Assembly (NCBI GenBank): GCA_024692235.1 | Contig: JAILMW010000013.1 | Location: 1-36,198, forward strand | Length of the DNA stretch: 36,198 bases | Direction: 5' to 3' | From: Saccharofermentans sp. | Lineage (GTDB): Bacteria; Bacillota; Clostridia; Saccharofermentanales; Saccharofermentanaceae | Shown: piece by piece, positions 23,690-31,226 of the stretch | Position numbering within the stretch: position 1 is the stretch's first letter | How the letters are laid out: every line of letters begins with the position of its first letter | Notes under the pieces: model-generated | Seen by the model: the letters and a program-made list of their open reading frames with translations, nothing else | Told to the model about the DNA's origin: nothing | Databases searched by the model: none | Made by a program: the position numbers and the translations under genes

Positions 23690-24490
23690 TCATCTGCCTG
23701 AGATGTAGCGATATACGTCTTCTCTTCCCAGCAGCTGGCTCCAACGAGCTGATATCATTCTTGCATAGAATATGCCGTGTAAGCCGTAACTTCCGAGTGA
23801 ATATGCATCATTACATTCAACAAGCAGAGTTCTTCCGTCTCTTGTATAACAGATGTCGATACTGCAGGCAGCAGGTCGTTCTTCCCAAGTTATGAATGCT
23901 TCCATGATCTTACTTAGAACATCACTGTCATAGTGATACATAAATCCATCATATTCTGCCCCCGACAATCCGCCGTAAAGACGCACATCTATTATCCTGT
24001 CATAGAGAATAAAGCATCTCCATTCGGCAAGGATGTCGATCGGTTCACTTACAAATACATCGAAGTCTTCGTGTTCATTGCCGCACCCTATAAGATCAGA
24101 TAGCGAGGATATGATCTTCCCCGTGAAAGCTTTTTCCTGTACGGGTTTTACAAAGTAGCCGGCAGACCATTTATCCTTATCGGAGGCAATGCTGTTTATC
24201 TTATCGGTCCATATCTTACGTCCGAGAAACTCCTTTAGAGCTGACGGATAGTAGGGTATATTCGGTTCTTTTATACCGAATTTACCGAATATCATTTCGC
24301 TTTGAAAGATACCGTCGACAACAATATCTTCTTCGGTAACCTGATCGATTATCTCAGAGATCGAATGATACGGAATTATCTCTGCACCCAGTTCACGGAA
24401 ACCGTACATGGCATTAGCACTGTTTACCGTTCGCGGTATGTCTGCATTCATGTTGTTGTCATGTAAAAAGCTTATCCAAACTTTTCCCAA
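23690..24490 (-). CDS. ATP-grasp protein, R2K-clade-like
   Basis: A 266-residue protein starting with TTG at 24490 (GAGG 10 nt upstream; MGKVWISFLHDNNMNADIPR). The layout fits the ATP-grasp domain of the R2K clade: an N-terminal pre-ATP-grasp stretch (GAEIIPYHSISEIIDQVTEE), nucleotide-contacting FVKPVQEKAFTG, then VSEPIDILAEWRCFILYDRI and the metal-binding strand ACSIDICYTRDG followed by LLVECNDAYSLGSYGL. Family knowledge: R2K ATP-grasp proteins are thought to ligate amino acids or tag peptides, often in phage or conflict-related loci; this is from computational surveys. It lies 27 nt upstream of the APH-like kinase. Substrate unknown. Confidence 0.8.
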   Translation of the reverse strand: MGKVWISFLHDNNMNADIPRTVNSANAMYGFRELGAEIIPYHSISEIIDQVTEEDIVVDGIFQSEMIFGKFGIKEPNIPYYPSALKEFLGRKIWTDKINSIASDKDKWSAGYFVKPVQEKAFTGKIISSLSDLIGCGNEHEDFDVFVSEPIDILAEWRCFILYDRIIDVRLYGGLSGAEYDGFMYHYDSDVLSKIMEAFITWEERPAACSIDICYTRDGRTLLVECNDAYSLGSYGLHGIFYARMISARWSQLLGREDVYRYISGR

Positions 24491-24517
24491 AGCACGTGAT
24501 CCTCGATTTCGCTAAGA

Positions 24518-24736
24518 TTATTCCCACGACGCTATTTTATCACACGCATCCTCGACCGTCTCTTCTCCGTACTCGCCCTCATAGAAGTGATCCGCGCCGT
24601 CAATTACGACAAGCTCTGCTGAAGACATTGCGGAGAGCACCTGATCAAAAGATGTGGGATCGTCTCCTCCGAAGCCTGTCCGGAACAGGTTGTAATTACA
24701 AGGCAGAAAGCTGCTAAGACTGATATTGCATCGCAT
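24518..24736 (-). pseudogene. C-terminal remnant of an alpha/beta hydrolase
   Basis: The frame ending at 24518 reads SFDQVLSAMSSAELVVIDGA, then DHFYEGEYGEETVEDACDKI and ASWE. This is the last strand and the catalytic-His loop (GADHF) of an alpha/beta hydrolase, and then the final helix. The nucleophile elbow and everything upstream is absent; the residues before FGGDDPT make no sense for the family. It cannot be a working enzyme. It abuts the N-terminal remnant of an unrelated gene at about 24740, so a deletion or recombination joined the two. Confidence 0.65.
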
Positions 24737-24739
24737 GTC

Positions 24740-24924
24740 ATTGGGACTTGTGGGATAAAATACATATCATTGCTGGTCGAAGATATAACGACCAACTTAT
24801 TTGAATCGCTTATCGAGAAACCCATATATTCAAAACCGCCGACTGCAAAGCTGCCGACTAAGGTCCAGTCTTTAAGTGATTTCAACGCTTCACATAATTC
24901 ACAGTTCAAAAACAATAGTCTCAC
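24740..24924 (-). pseudogene. N-terminal remnant of an unrelated gene
   Basis: From 24924 the frame reads LKSLKDWTLVGSFAVGGFEY, then MGFSISDSNKLVVISSTSND, then loses coherent sequence around 24740. The opening resembles that of clostridial proteins starting with a beta-propeller-like WxLVGSF-GGFEY strand pattern, which I know only as uncharacterised. The frame continues to 24604 but there it overlaps the hydrolase remnant in another register, so the later part is not real coding. The start overlaps the end of the 24899-25573 gene by 26 nt. Confidence 0.5.
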
Positions 24925-25573
24925 CTTCTGTCCGGCTGTTCTTTCTGGGTTTTATGGTCACCCTTTTCGAACTCACGCTGATCTGTCCGCAGGTATCCAA
25001 AGTCACAGATTCAGGAAGATCCTTTTCCAGAACAATATTCCCGTCATTATCGTATACCCGCAGCAAAGGGAAATACATGCAAGTATCAAGAAATCTCAAA
25101 TAAAGCACGGCTATCCTTTGCGAAGATTCCTTCTCTTTTAATTTCATCAGCATATCTTCGCCTTGTGTAACCGCCTCGGAAACACACTGCGAAATCTTAT
25201 CCTCATCAAATTCAGGGGTACTGAATTGTGTTATCAAGACCTTTTCTATTAACCTTGAAACAACCGGGATGCAATCAGACGTTTCAAGACTGTCATATAG
25301 CGCCTGACTGATTCCTACATCATAGTAACGATACCAGGGATGGTATCGGTCAGGGCTCTTGTCAGCAGGTTTAACATCACCTTCACTGACAAAAGTACTC
25401 AGATTGATATAAAGGTGATCGAAGTCTCCCATGAAAAAAACATTTTCTCTGAGCTTCATGCAGATTCTTGTTGCCACAGCACACATCTTTTTATTGATAA
25501 ATGGTTGCGGACGGACTCCGTTGACATTCTCGATCTTACATCTGTATATTCTGATATCACTAATAATTGCCAT
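24899..25573 (-). CDS. Hypothetical protein, 224 residues
   Basis: I do not recognise this protein. I start it at the ATG at 25573 (MAIISDIRIYRCKIENVNGV); an in-frame TTG at 25588 lacks a better ribosome site. It looks like an intact cytoplasmic alpha/beta protein. Features are a cysteine-poor body, a central aromatic region (DRYHPWYRYYDVGISQALYD), a helical segment (EAVTQGEDMLMKLKEKESSQ) and a C-terminal beta run (YFPLLRVYDNDGNIVLEKDL). The size and fold pattern would suit an immunity protein or a stand-alone regulator, but no toxin lies beside it. The region is more AT-rich than the aspS-hisS block. Confidence 0.6.
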   Translation of the reverse strand: MAIISDIRIYRCKIENVNGVRPQPFINKKMCAVATRICMKLRENVFFMGDFDHLYINLSTFVSEGDVKPADKSPDRYHPWYRYYDVGISQALYDSLETSDCIPVVSRLIEKVLITQFSTPEFDEDKISQCVSEAVTQGEDMLMKLKEKESSQRIAVLYLRFLDTCMYFPLLRVYDNDGNIVLEKDLPESVTLDTCGQISVSSKRVTIKPRKNSRTEGETIVFEL

Positions 25574-25664
25574 AAACGGTTCCCACAAAAACAGTTAAAT
25601 TGCCTGTTGATTAATTATCCTTTACAGGCTCTATCCCAATATCCGTTCCCCTACATGTACTAAA

Positions 25665-26393
25665 TCACTTCTGTATATGATAGCCGCCATCAGCAAATAA
25701 CATGGTTCCTGTCACATAATCAGACAGGTCAGACAAAAGGAACAGTACAACTGATGCTATATCTTTGGGCATACCAAGTCTTCCGTTTGGTATCAACGCT
25801 TCTGACTTTGCTCTCACTTCGGGTATATCAAATGATTCCGCTGTCATTCCGGTATATATAAATCCCGGAGCAACACTGTTCACCTGAATATTATAAGGAG
25901 CAAGGTCCAAGGCCATGGCAGACGTCATGGAAGCAACCGCGCCTTTTGAAGCAGCATAATCTGCCATATTGTTCTTATATATAGTTGATCTTATGCAGCT
26001 TATATTGACGATCTTTCCGTGCTTTTCCCTGATCATTACAGGAGCTGCGGCTTTGGATACGATAAAAGTTCCTGTAGCATTAACAGATATTACTTTGTTC
26101 CATTCTTCGCTTGTCAGTTCATAGAAGGGCTTATTATTGCCGAAGATACCGGCAGCATTGACCAGTCCGTCTATATGCCCGTATCGGGAATCAACTTCTG
26201 ATATGCACTTCTGGATCTGATCTTCAGAAAGGACATCCGACTTGTAGTGTGAGTAAAGATCATGTTCTATTGTGCTGTCGTTTATATCTATACCGACTAC
26301 AACGGCATCCCTTTGGAGAAGAAGCTCACAACAACTCTTTCCCATACCGGAACCGGCTCCCGTTACAATAAACACTTTATCCTTGAACGTCAT
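25665..26393 (-). CDS. Short-chain dehydrogenase/reductase (SDR family)
   Basis: A 242-residue classical SDR oxidoreductase. The ATG at 26393 (MTFKDKVFIVTGAGSGMGKS) has AGGAG 8 nt upstream. The nucleotide-binding motif is TGAGSGMG; VGIDIND ends the second strand with an acidic residue (Asp), which usually means a preference for NAD(H). NAAG is at GLVNAAGIFGN. The catalytic set is Ser in VNISCIRS, then YAASK with the Tyr and Lys. The C-terminal PGFIYTGM and SDYVTGTMLFADGGYHIQK are the usual substrate-loop and closing strand. Full length, no defects. The substrate is not predictable. It is transcribed apart from its neighbours. Confidence 0.93.
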   Translation of the reverse strand: MTFKDKVFIVTGAGSGMGKSCCELLLQRDAVVVGIDINDSTIEHDLYSHYKSDVLSEDQIQKCISEVDSRYGHIDGLVNAAGIFGNNKPFYELTSEEWNKVISVNATGTFIVSKAAAPVMIREKHGKIVNISCIRSTIYKNNMADYAASKGAVASMTSAMALDLAPYNIQVNSVAPGFIYTGMTAESFDIPEVRAKSEALIPNGRLGMPKDIASVVLFLLSDLSDYVTGTMLFADGGYHIQK

Positions 26394-26483
26394 ACTCATA
26401 TCTCCTTATATCAGTTGTCAGCACTTACATATCCGTCCGGCATTTCGAAGAACGCAATTCCACCTTTTATCAGAATTATAGCA

Positions 26484-27413
26484 TTAGATCATCTGTGTTT
26501 TGGGTTTCCGAGTATTAAACAACAGAAGAAGCATTGCAGCAGCACCTAATACTGCAGTTGTAAAGATGCTTGCTTCGATACCATACACTCCGCCGTTTAA
26601 TACATTCTCTCCAACTGAACTCATACTAAATACGGAAGATGCGATCTCATCATTGCCGCTCAGATTAAGTCCTAAGATGCTGTAAAGAATATAGTTCCAT
26701 ATCGAATGCATTCCGCAGGCTGCCCAGATGCTCCTGTATCGGATCGTAAGGAGCGAGAAAACAAGCGATACTAAGATGAGGTTGATAACAGCCGTTACTG
26801 CAATAGCGGGAGCTTTGAAGTCCATGCTCGAGATGTGAGGAACGGTAAATAAAGCTGCACTTACACCGACCGCTATAAGAGCAGATCTCTTCTGCAATAG
26901 CTGCTGAACGATTCCTCTGCACAGCACTTCTTCCAGGGCACCTTGCAAGATAAACCCTCCGAGCATGAGTACGACCGTTGTCGTGTCGATGTTATCAAAA
27001 ATGCCGTTATACCTGAACGCACCCGTAATAACAACCAGAGCTACTGAGATTACCACTAATAATGCACCTGCTGCCGCTCCTGTAAGATAGCTTCGTACAG
27101 GTCCGGAAAAACCTAATTCCGATAAGGTCTTTTGCTGGAACAATTTCCAGAAAAGTATGATCATTCCGATCATGAAACCGTATCCGTAGTAAGTGATAAG
27201 CATGATCGTATTGAAGTCGAACATCTCACCCTTCAAAGGATTCTTCCCGCAAGCAAAGTGAAGAGCCAGGACTATACCTTCTCCTGCAAGTTCCGCACCG
27301 AACTTGAACACCAGGAAGATAATGATGACCTTGATAACATAATGGATCATAGGCATATCGTTCCTGTTATTAAACGGACTGATGTTCTTTATAAAACTTT
27401 TTATCTTATTCAT
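26484..27413 (-). CDS. CPBP-family intramembrane metalloprotease
   Basis: A 309-residue polytopic membrane protein of the CPBP / Abi (CAAX-processing-protease-like) family. The start is the ATG at 27413 (MNKIKSFIKNISPFNNRNDM), with GGAG 7 nt upstream. About seven to eight membrane helices are predicted. The catalytic glutamates are in QGALEEVLCRG (E-E-x3-R), the first His motif is ALFTVPHISS, and the third is WAACGMHSIWNYI. In bacteria this family is linked to bacteriocin self-immunity and membrane protein processing. It lies directly downstream of an XRE regulator with its own membrane helix; a hairpin at 27443-27481 in the 80-nt gap may attenuate transcription. Its substrate is unknown. Confidence 0.9.
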   Translation of the reverse strand: MNKIKSFIKNISPFNNRNDMPMIHYVIKVIIIFLVFKFGAELAGEGIVLALHFACGKNPLKGEMFDFNTIMLITYYGYGFMIGMIILFWKLFQQKTLSELGFSGPVRSYLTGAAAGALLVVISVALVVITGAFRYNGIFDNIDTTTVVLMLGGFILQGALEEVLCRGIVQQLLQKRSALIAVGVSAALFTVPHISSMDFKAPAIAVTAVINLILVSLVFSLLTIRYRSIWAACGMHSIWNYILYSILGLNLSGNDEIASSVFSMSSVGENVLNGGVYGIEASIFTTAVLGAAAMLLLLFNTRKPKTQMI

Positions 27414-27442
27414 GGTAACTCCTTTTTTGTGCGCATTAATCG

Positions 27443-27481
27443 AACCGGCGAGGTCGTCGCCGCATTTCAATGCCGGTTTTT
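27443..27481. terminator. Hairpin between the XRE and CPBP genes
   Basis: AACCGGC (27443-27449) pairs with GCCGGTT (27472-27478), with an inner GGCGA/TCGCC pairing. T-run lies on the plus-strand side, so it is a better plus-strand terminator than an attenuator for the minus-strand pair. Confidence 0.4.
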
Positions 27482-27493
27482 CTCGGGATCAGA

Positions 27494-27874
27494 TCAAGCG
27501 GGGAATCCGTTAACGATAAAATATATAAGCATCGAGATAAGATCTACCGCGAGCAGAGCGCCGAATCCTATAAGGAACCACTTAAGGGCAGTCTTTGCAC
27601 GCTTGCCGTTCTTCTCTGTAAGGACCTTCCGGTCGATGACATCTGCCATAGTCTTATGATCGTCTGACTTAACAGGTTCTATTCCTTTAAGCAGATAATC
27701 CGTAGTAACTTCAAAGATATCACTCATGATCACGATCTTATCAAGATCCGGGGTCGCCTGTTCACTTTCCCACTTAGATACGGCCTGTCTGGATACACCT
27801 ACCATGTCAGCCAATTCTTCCTGGGACATGCCTTTTGCTTTTCTAAGACTCTGTATTCTGTCAGCAGTTGTCAT
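27494..27874 (-). CDS. XRE-family regulator with C-terminal membrane helix
   Basis: A 126-residue regulator. The ATG at 27874 has GGAGG 9 nt upstream, so the upstream extension is rejected. Residues about 5-60 are a standard helix-turn-helix ([40 protein letters not shown]), followed by [12 protein letters not shown] basic linker leads to one membrane helix near the C-terminus ([20 protein letters not shown]), a common arrangement for membrane-tethered repressors. A palindrome over a candidate -35 box upstream (27956-27968) suggests self-repression. The next gene is the CPBP membrane protease, possibly both its target and its sensor partner; this is inference. Confidence 0.88.
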   Translation of the reverse strand: MTTADRIQSLRKAKGMSQEELADMVGVSRQAVSKWESEQATPDLDKIVIMSDIFEVTTDYLLKGIEPVKSDDHKTMADVIDRKVLTEKNGKRAKTALKWFLIGFGALLAVDLISMLIYFIVNGFPA

Positions 27875-27929
27875 ATGATCCACCTCCGAGATTTGCTGTC
27901 TTGAGATTAGCAATTTACGCCCTTACATC

Positions 27930-27968
27930 TCTACCAGCCGGAGCTTGAACTTTGTCAACCGACGGTTG
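27930..27968 (-). promoter_or_regulatory. Promoter and operator of the XRE gene
   Basis: On the minus strand TTGACA (27953-27958) is a perfect -35. GGTAGA follows after 17 bp, or TAGAGA after 19, as a weak -10. The perfect 13-bp palindrome CAACCGACGGTTG (27956-27968) overlaps the -35, as expected for a repressor site. Confidence 0.65.
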
Positions 27969-28035
27969 CAAATCCTGTATTTACGGGCTTTTCTGTTCGT
28001 ATACATTGTATCACGGATCAGATGACAGAAGTTTT

Positions 28036-28188
28036 TTATGATGCTAAGAAGATACTCCCCGCTTCGTATTTACATTCTTTTTCACACTGCAAAGATAAGA
28101 TATCAATATGGAGATCACTCGTCTTCGAGCGAAGTTCAGCGATCTCTTCCACGGTTAGTCCAAGCTCATATAGTCTAGAAATCGTAAT
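28036..28188 (-). pseudogene. Short coding-like remnant
   Basis: A 50-codon open frame without a start codon reads SRLYELGLTVEEIAELRSKT, then SDLHIDILSLQCEKECKYEA and GSIFLAS. The first part (LYELGLTVEEIAE) is like the opening of a small helix-turn-helix. It is preceded by an in-frame TGA and shows no ribosome site, so I take it as the tail of a decayed gene. It is upstream of and divergent from the 28228-28602 gene. Confidence 0.35.
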
Positions 28189-28227
28189 TCATGTTAACCT
28201 AAACTATGATCCGTAAGGAGGCAAAGT

Positions 28228-28602
28228 ATGAATTTAACTGACAAACTTATCCAATTTGATAAAACAGAAGATACAAGCATATTTAGTACAGCTCAGGATT
28301 ATTCTGTTTCAGATTGCTGGGGAGTGTGCATAGAATTGTTCTCCTGGTTAAAACTGGAACATAAGCGATATATGTGGTCACAAGAAGGACGTCCTACTCA
28401 ATCCAAACCGCATATTCTTTTTCCGGAGTCTTTCTTCACAAAGATAATACCTGACTTTATCGCGAATGATGATGTATTCAGGCACTCATTAAAGATCGAA
28501 GGAAATGAGCTCTATTACTCAGACGATATGACTGAAGTGGAGATAAGAACGATAACAAAGGCAGCTTTCGATCACTATAACCCCGGAAGAAGTTACAATT
28601 GA
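28228..28602 (+). CDS. Hypothetical protein, 124 residues
   Basis: I do not recognise this protein. AAGGAGG lies 6 nt before the ATG. It is a small soluble alpha/beta protein with conserved-looking aromatic stretches (SVSDCWGVCIELFSWLKLEH, then RYMWSQEGRPTQSKPHILFP) and a C-terminal part FFTKIIPDFIANDDVFRHSL. It is the only plus-strand gene in this stretch and the last gene before the tRNA-Thr remnant, so it is on the chromosomal side of the island boundary. No signal or membrane segment. Confidence 0.6.
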   Translation: MNLTDKLIQFDKTEDTSIFSTAQDYSVSDCWGVCIELFSWLKLEHKRYMWSQEGRPTQSKPHILFPESFFTKIIPDFIANDDVFRHSLKIEGNELYYSDDMTEVEIRTITKAAFDHYNPGRSYN

Positions 28603-28697
28603 TCAACTGCTGTGAACTAGAGAATTCTTCTCTTCGTTAACCAAACGTTAACCATAATCGTAACTATTCCTGCTGCGTCAGATCTTTCAAGGCAAAA

Positions 28698-28731
28698 CAA
28701 AAACCCCGAAACCGTTATGGTATCGAGGTTT
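28698..28731 (-). terminator. Terminator of the former tRNA-Thr gene
   Basis: On the minus strand AAACCTCGATACC pairs with GGTTTCGGGGTTT (one mismatch, one wobble) around a 5-nt loop, followed by TTGTTTTG. It lies 6 nt past the tRNA-like CCA end and matches the position of a tRNA terminator. Confidence 0.75.
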
Positions 28732-28736
28732 TAATG

Positions 28737-28783
28737 TGGAGCCGATTGCGAGACTCGAACTCGCGACCTGCTGATTACAAATC
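28737..28783 (-). other. 3' half of a tRNA-Thr (UGU) gene, integration-site copy
   Basis: Read on the minus strand, this piece starts with GATTTGTAATCAG (anticodon loop TTTGTAA with UGU, 3' anticodon stem), then a variable loop, a T-arm GCGAG-TTCGAGT-CTCGC, and ends CGGCTCCA with the encoded CCA. The 5' half, including the D-arm, is absent: the sequence switches to AAAATTCGC upstream of the anticodon loop. A tRNA 3' end beside a tyrosine-integrase gene is the normal sign of an attachment site. The full tRNA gene should lie at the far end of the element, outside the window or lost. Confidence 0.78.
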
Positions 28784-28832
28784 GCGAATTTTCCTTCTTA
28801 CAACACTCCGCAAGTTATCACAAAACATCAGC

Positions 28833-28856
28833 AAACACCTGTAAACAAAGGGTTTC
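28833..28856. repeat. Left copy of a 24-bp inverted-pair sequence
   Basis: This stretch, containing CCTGTAAACAAAGGGTTTC, lies between the integrase stop and the tRNA remnant. Its reverse complement recurs at 34317-34340 with 22 of 24 identical bases. It may be an integrase arm site or an end sequence of the element. Confidence 0.6.
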
Positions 28857-28939
28857 GACTACTATACCCTTTTATGTGTTCCTGTGTCTTCTCATAACCT
28901 TTCACGAAAAATAAACACCAAATAAACACCAAAAACGAT

Positions 28940-30112
28940 TCATCCGCTATATAGAGAATCCAGATTGCTGATTGCTTTTGTTTTAGCCGTTTCTTGTGTG
29001 TTGGCATAGACATTCATTACCAATGCAGGAGAACTATGACCTAGCAAAGCAGCCGTAGTTCTAGCATCTGTGCCGTTAGCTATAAGCACACTGGCAAACG
29101 TATGACGTAATCCATGAACCGTTACACGCGGAACCTCACACCATTTCAAGAACTTACTAAGCCATTTACGTAATGTGCTGTCATAAACCGGTCTACCTGT
29201 CCAAGTAGTAAACAACCTTGTTTCATCTCCTCGTTTACCCTCATAAGCATCTTCCAAACTATCTATATAATCTTGTTGCCATTTTCTATAGTCTTGAAGT
29301 TCTCTAATCAGATTGCTTGAGATCGGGATAGTTCGAAATGACGTCTTACTTTTAGGCGTACTCTCTACCATTCCTTGATTCGGAATATATTGTGAAGTTC
29401 TTCGAATCGACAGCAACTGCTTCTCGAAGTCTACATCCTGCCACTCTAATCCGGCTGCTTCTGCTTCACGGATACCTGTATTCAGAATCAGCATAACAAA
29501 CAATCTTGCACGCCTATCCTCATACTTAGGCAATTTACTCATGATCTTCTTTACATCTTCAATCTGCAGAGCCTGAACTTCTGATTGAGGCTTAGCAGGA
29601 GCCTTAACACGTTTACAAGGGTTTTCATCTATTACTTCCCATTCATAGGCTTTTCCCATAATGGCTGAAAAAGTTCGAAACCATACTCCGATACTATTGC
29701 GTGATAACTCCTCATCCTTTCCATCATTCCTTTCAAGGCTTGAAATCCACTTACGAACATCTAAAGGAGTGATGTTACGAATCAACATGTCACCAAAATA
29801 TGGAATCAAACGTGTTTCCATGATTATCTTGTAGCCGCTGGCAGTCCTAGGCTTTAGCGTTGATAAGTGATTCTTGCTATACAAATCATAGCAGAAGCTC
29901 TTAAATGTTATTTTATTGTATTGGACAAAGGCACCGCCCTTGACCCTACGCTCAAACTCTTCACCAAATTCCAGAACAGCTTTCTGTTCCTGCTTTGCAG
30001 ACAAACCCTTGGGAGGATTAAATGTTGTTGTACGCCTGATCTGCCTGCCATCCTCGTCATAACCGCAACTGACAGTAATCCTATATGCATTACTTCTCTT
30101 CACGATCTGCAT
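28940..30112 (-). CDS. Tyrosine recombinase / phage-type integrase
   Basis: A 390-residue site-specific integrase. The ATG at 30112 (MQIVKRSNAYRITVSCGYDE) has GGAGG 7 nt upstream. Order: an N-terminal arm-binding domain (about 1-50), a SAM-like core-binding domain (about 65-165, FKSFCYDLYSKNHLSTLKPR), and a catalytic domain with Arg215 (NTGIREAEAAGL), a beta-hairpin Lys (STPKSKTSFRTIPI), His333 and Arg336 (VHGLRHTFASVL), His359 (LLGHSSPALVM) and the nucleophile Tyr369 (NVYANT). All catalytic residues are present, so it should be active. It sits immediately beside the tRNA-Thr remnant with its 3' end toward it, which is normal for phages and integrative elements of this type. Confidence 0.95.
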   Translation of the reverse strand: MQIVKRSNAYRITVSCGYDEDGRQIRRTTTFNPPKGLSAKQEQKAVLEFGEEFERRVKGGAFVQYNKITFKSFCYDLYSKNHLSTLKPRTASGYKIIMETRLIPYFGDMLIRNITPLDVRKWISSLERNDGKDEELSRNSIGVWFRTFSAIMGKAYEWEVIDENPCKRVKAPAKPQSEVQALQIEDVKKIMSKLPKYEDRRARLFVMLILNTGIREAEAAGLEWQDVDFEKQLLSIRRTSQYIPNQGMVESTPKSKTSFRTIPISSNLIRELQDYRKWQQDYIDSLEDAYEGKRGDETRLFTTWTGRPVYDSTLRKWLSKFLKWCEVPRVTVHGLRHTFASVLIANGTDARTTAALLGHSSPALVMNVYANTQETAKTKAISNLDSLYSG

Positions 30113-30425
30113 TATTACCACCTCCAGTAAATCTACCAAAACATAGTAATTCATGTTCAGTATAACAAAGGAGGTGTCCCATTAATGTGCCAGTTCCCTC
30201 GTTGTTCATAAACAAGAACAACTCGAAAAAACATTGTCAAGGAGTGCTTTGTGGTTTCTTACTAGTAAATAAGAGTATATATCACTCCATACTTTCTTCT
30301 GTTAATTGAGATTCCATACACAAAGGAAACTTATGAAAGAATAGCAATGCTGTTAGAGACTGAGCTTTCAAAACTCGACTGAATAGCAAAAGGTAACTCT
30401 TGAAAAATATGTGATTATTAAATAT
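30113..30425. other. Gene-free stretch upstream of the integrase
   Basis: This 313-bp AT-rich gap holds the integrase ribosome site and a possible -10 (TATACT, 30159-30164, minus strand) without a clear -35. On the plus strand a start-less frame ends in TYERIAMLLETELSKLD at 30382 and may be a gene scrap. I see no intact gene. Confidence 0.4.
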
Positions 30426-30640
30426 TCAAGTAATCCTTTGATAAAGTTTCAATAGTTCTGCTACAATCTCTGGTTCAGTCATATCGTAAGAAAAGCCATA
30501 AGCATCCATAACCGCATGGTCATTTGCCTCATGAGCCATTCGTAATTCTTCAGGCATCTGACCTAAATCATAAAGGTCTGCTAAGCATTTGTCTTGATAT
30601 AACTCTCTAGCATCAAGAATCTTTTGAGCTGTTTGTTCTA
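30426..30640 (-). pseudogene. C-terminal tail of a type II (MmeI/YeeA-like) DNA methyltransferase
   Basis: About 70 residues read AQKILDARELYQDKCLADLY, then DLGQMPEELRMAHEANDHAV, then MDAYGFSYDMTEPEIVAELL. Family knowledge: large class I SAM-dependent DNA methyltransferases of the MmeI/type IIG sort end with this pattern (LDAR-YPDSSLADLYDPLTMPPELRKAH-NDRAV-AYGF). The catalytic and target-recognition domains are absent. A TTG at 30662 gives a formal start but is not convincing. It is a relic of a restriction-modification gene in the island. Confidence 0.7.
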
Positions 30641-30662
30641 TTAGCCCCACCGGCTCCGCCAA

Positions 30663-31030
30663 AACATTTTAAGGGTGTCGTGAAACCCAATAATACCAGG
30701 GGTTTGCGGGTTTGTGGAAAAGCGAAAAATCGTAGCTTACCACAAATCGCGAAGGAATTGCGAAGAATGCGCCCAACAAACGATCGGAAGAGATTCCGAT
30801 CGTTTTTCATTTCCAGAGGCAATTTCTTTGGTTTTTATCTAAATGAATATTCACTATTGTGATAAGTCATATATAGCAATTGTTAATTTCACTGTTGTTT
30901 GTGTATCTGAGCGATAAATATTACAACTCCACACATTGGTATACTTTTGAGTAATTTCATTACAATTTGCTCGAGTCCAATCATTAACTGAATTCAAAAG
31001 TGAAGTTCATATTGTCTTTATTGAATACAA
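30663..31030. other. Gene-free stretch
   Basis: This 368-bp stretch contains the terminator at 30779-30807 and otherwise AT-rich sequence. Short open frames are present, but none has a ribosome site or protein-like composition. Confidence 0.4.
30779..30807 (+). terminator. Perfect rho-independent terminator
   Basis: AACGATCGGAA (30779-30789) pairs perfectly with TTCCGATCGTT (30794-30804) around GAGA, followed by T to 30807. It terminates plus-strand transcription, yet no plus-strand gene is visible upstream, which suggests a lost gene or an untranslated RNA. Confidence 0.85.
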
Positions 31031-31138
31031 TTAGGGCAACCACGAAATAGTCTCTTTCATTTCCTTGTATCCGTTTGCGGTGATCAGATATTCGTCAGAC
31101 ATAATGTGTAGCTGGTCGAGGGCAGCCGTCTCGCCCAG
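31031..31138 (-). pseudogene. Short gene relic
   Basis: A 35-codon frame between two TAA codons reads GETAALDQLHIMSDEYLITA then NGYKEMKETISWLP. Its composition is protein-like, but it has no start codon or ribosome site. It probably is the tail of a lost gene; I cannot name the family. Confidence 0.4.
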
Positions 31139-31170
31139 TTAAGTGATGAGTATCGTCACTTAATACTGGG
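31134..31170. repeat. Imperfect inverted repeat
   Basis: CCCAGT-TAAGTGA (31134-31146) is inverted as TCACTTA-AT-ACTGGG (31156-31170), a 13-bp stem with a 2-nt bulge. There is no clear T-run on either side. It marks the edge of the relic at 31031-31138. Confidence 0.45.
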
Positions 31171-31226
31171 TTATTATCTGTCGAAAACACCCCAATTAGA
31201 TGCTGAACTCGAAATCAATAAAAATG

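Noticed and set aside
30281..30382. Plus-strand frame ending TYERIAMLLETELSKLD
   Set aside because: Protein-like ending but no start codon or ribosome site and short length; mentioned in the intergenic entry only.
28777..30752. 12-bp match ACAAATCGCGAA at 28777-28788 and 30741-30752 as flanking attachment repeats
   Set aside because: The second copy is not followed by the 5' half of a tRNA, and only 7 of the 12 bases come from the tRNA, so it does not fit an att pair; it is probably chance.
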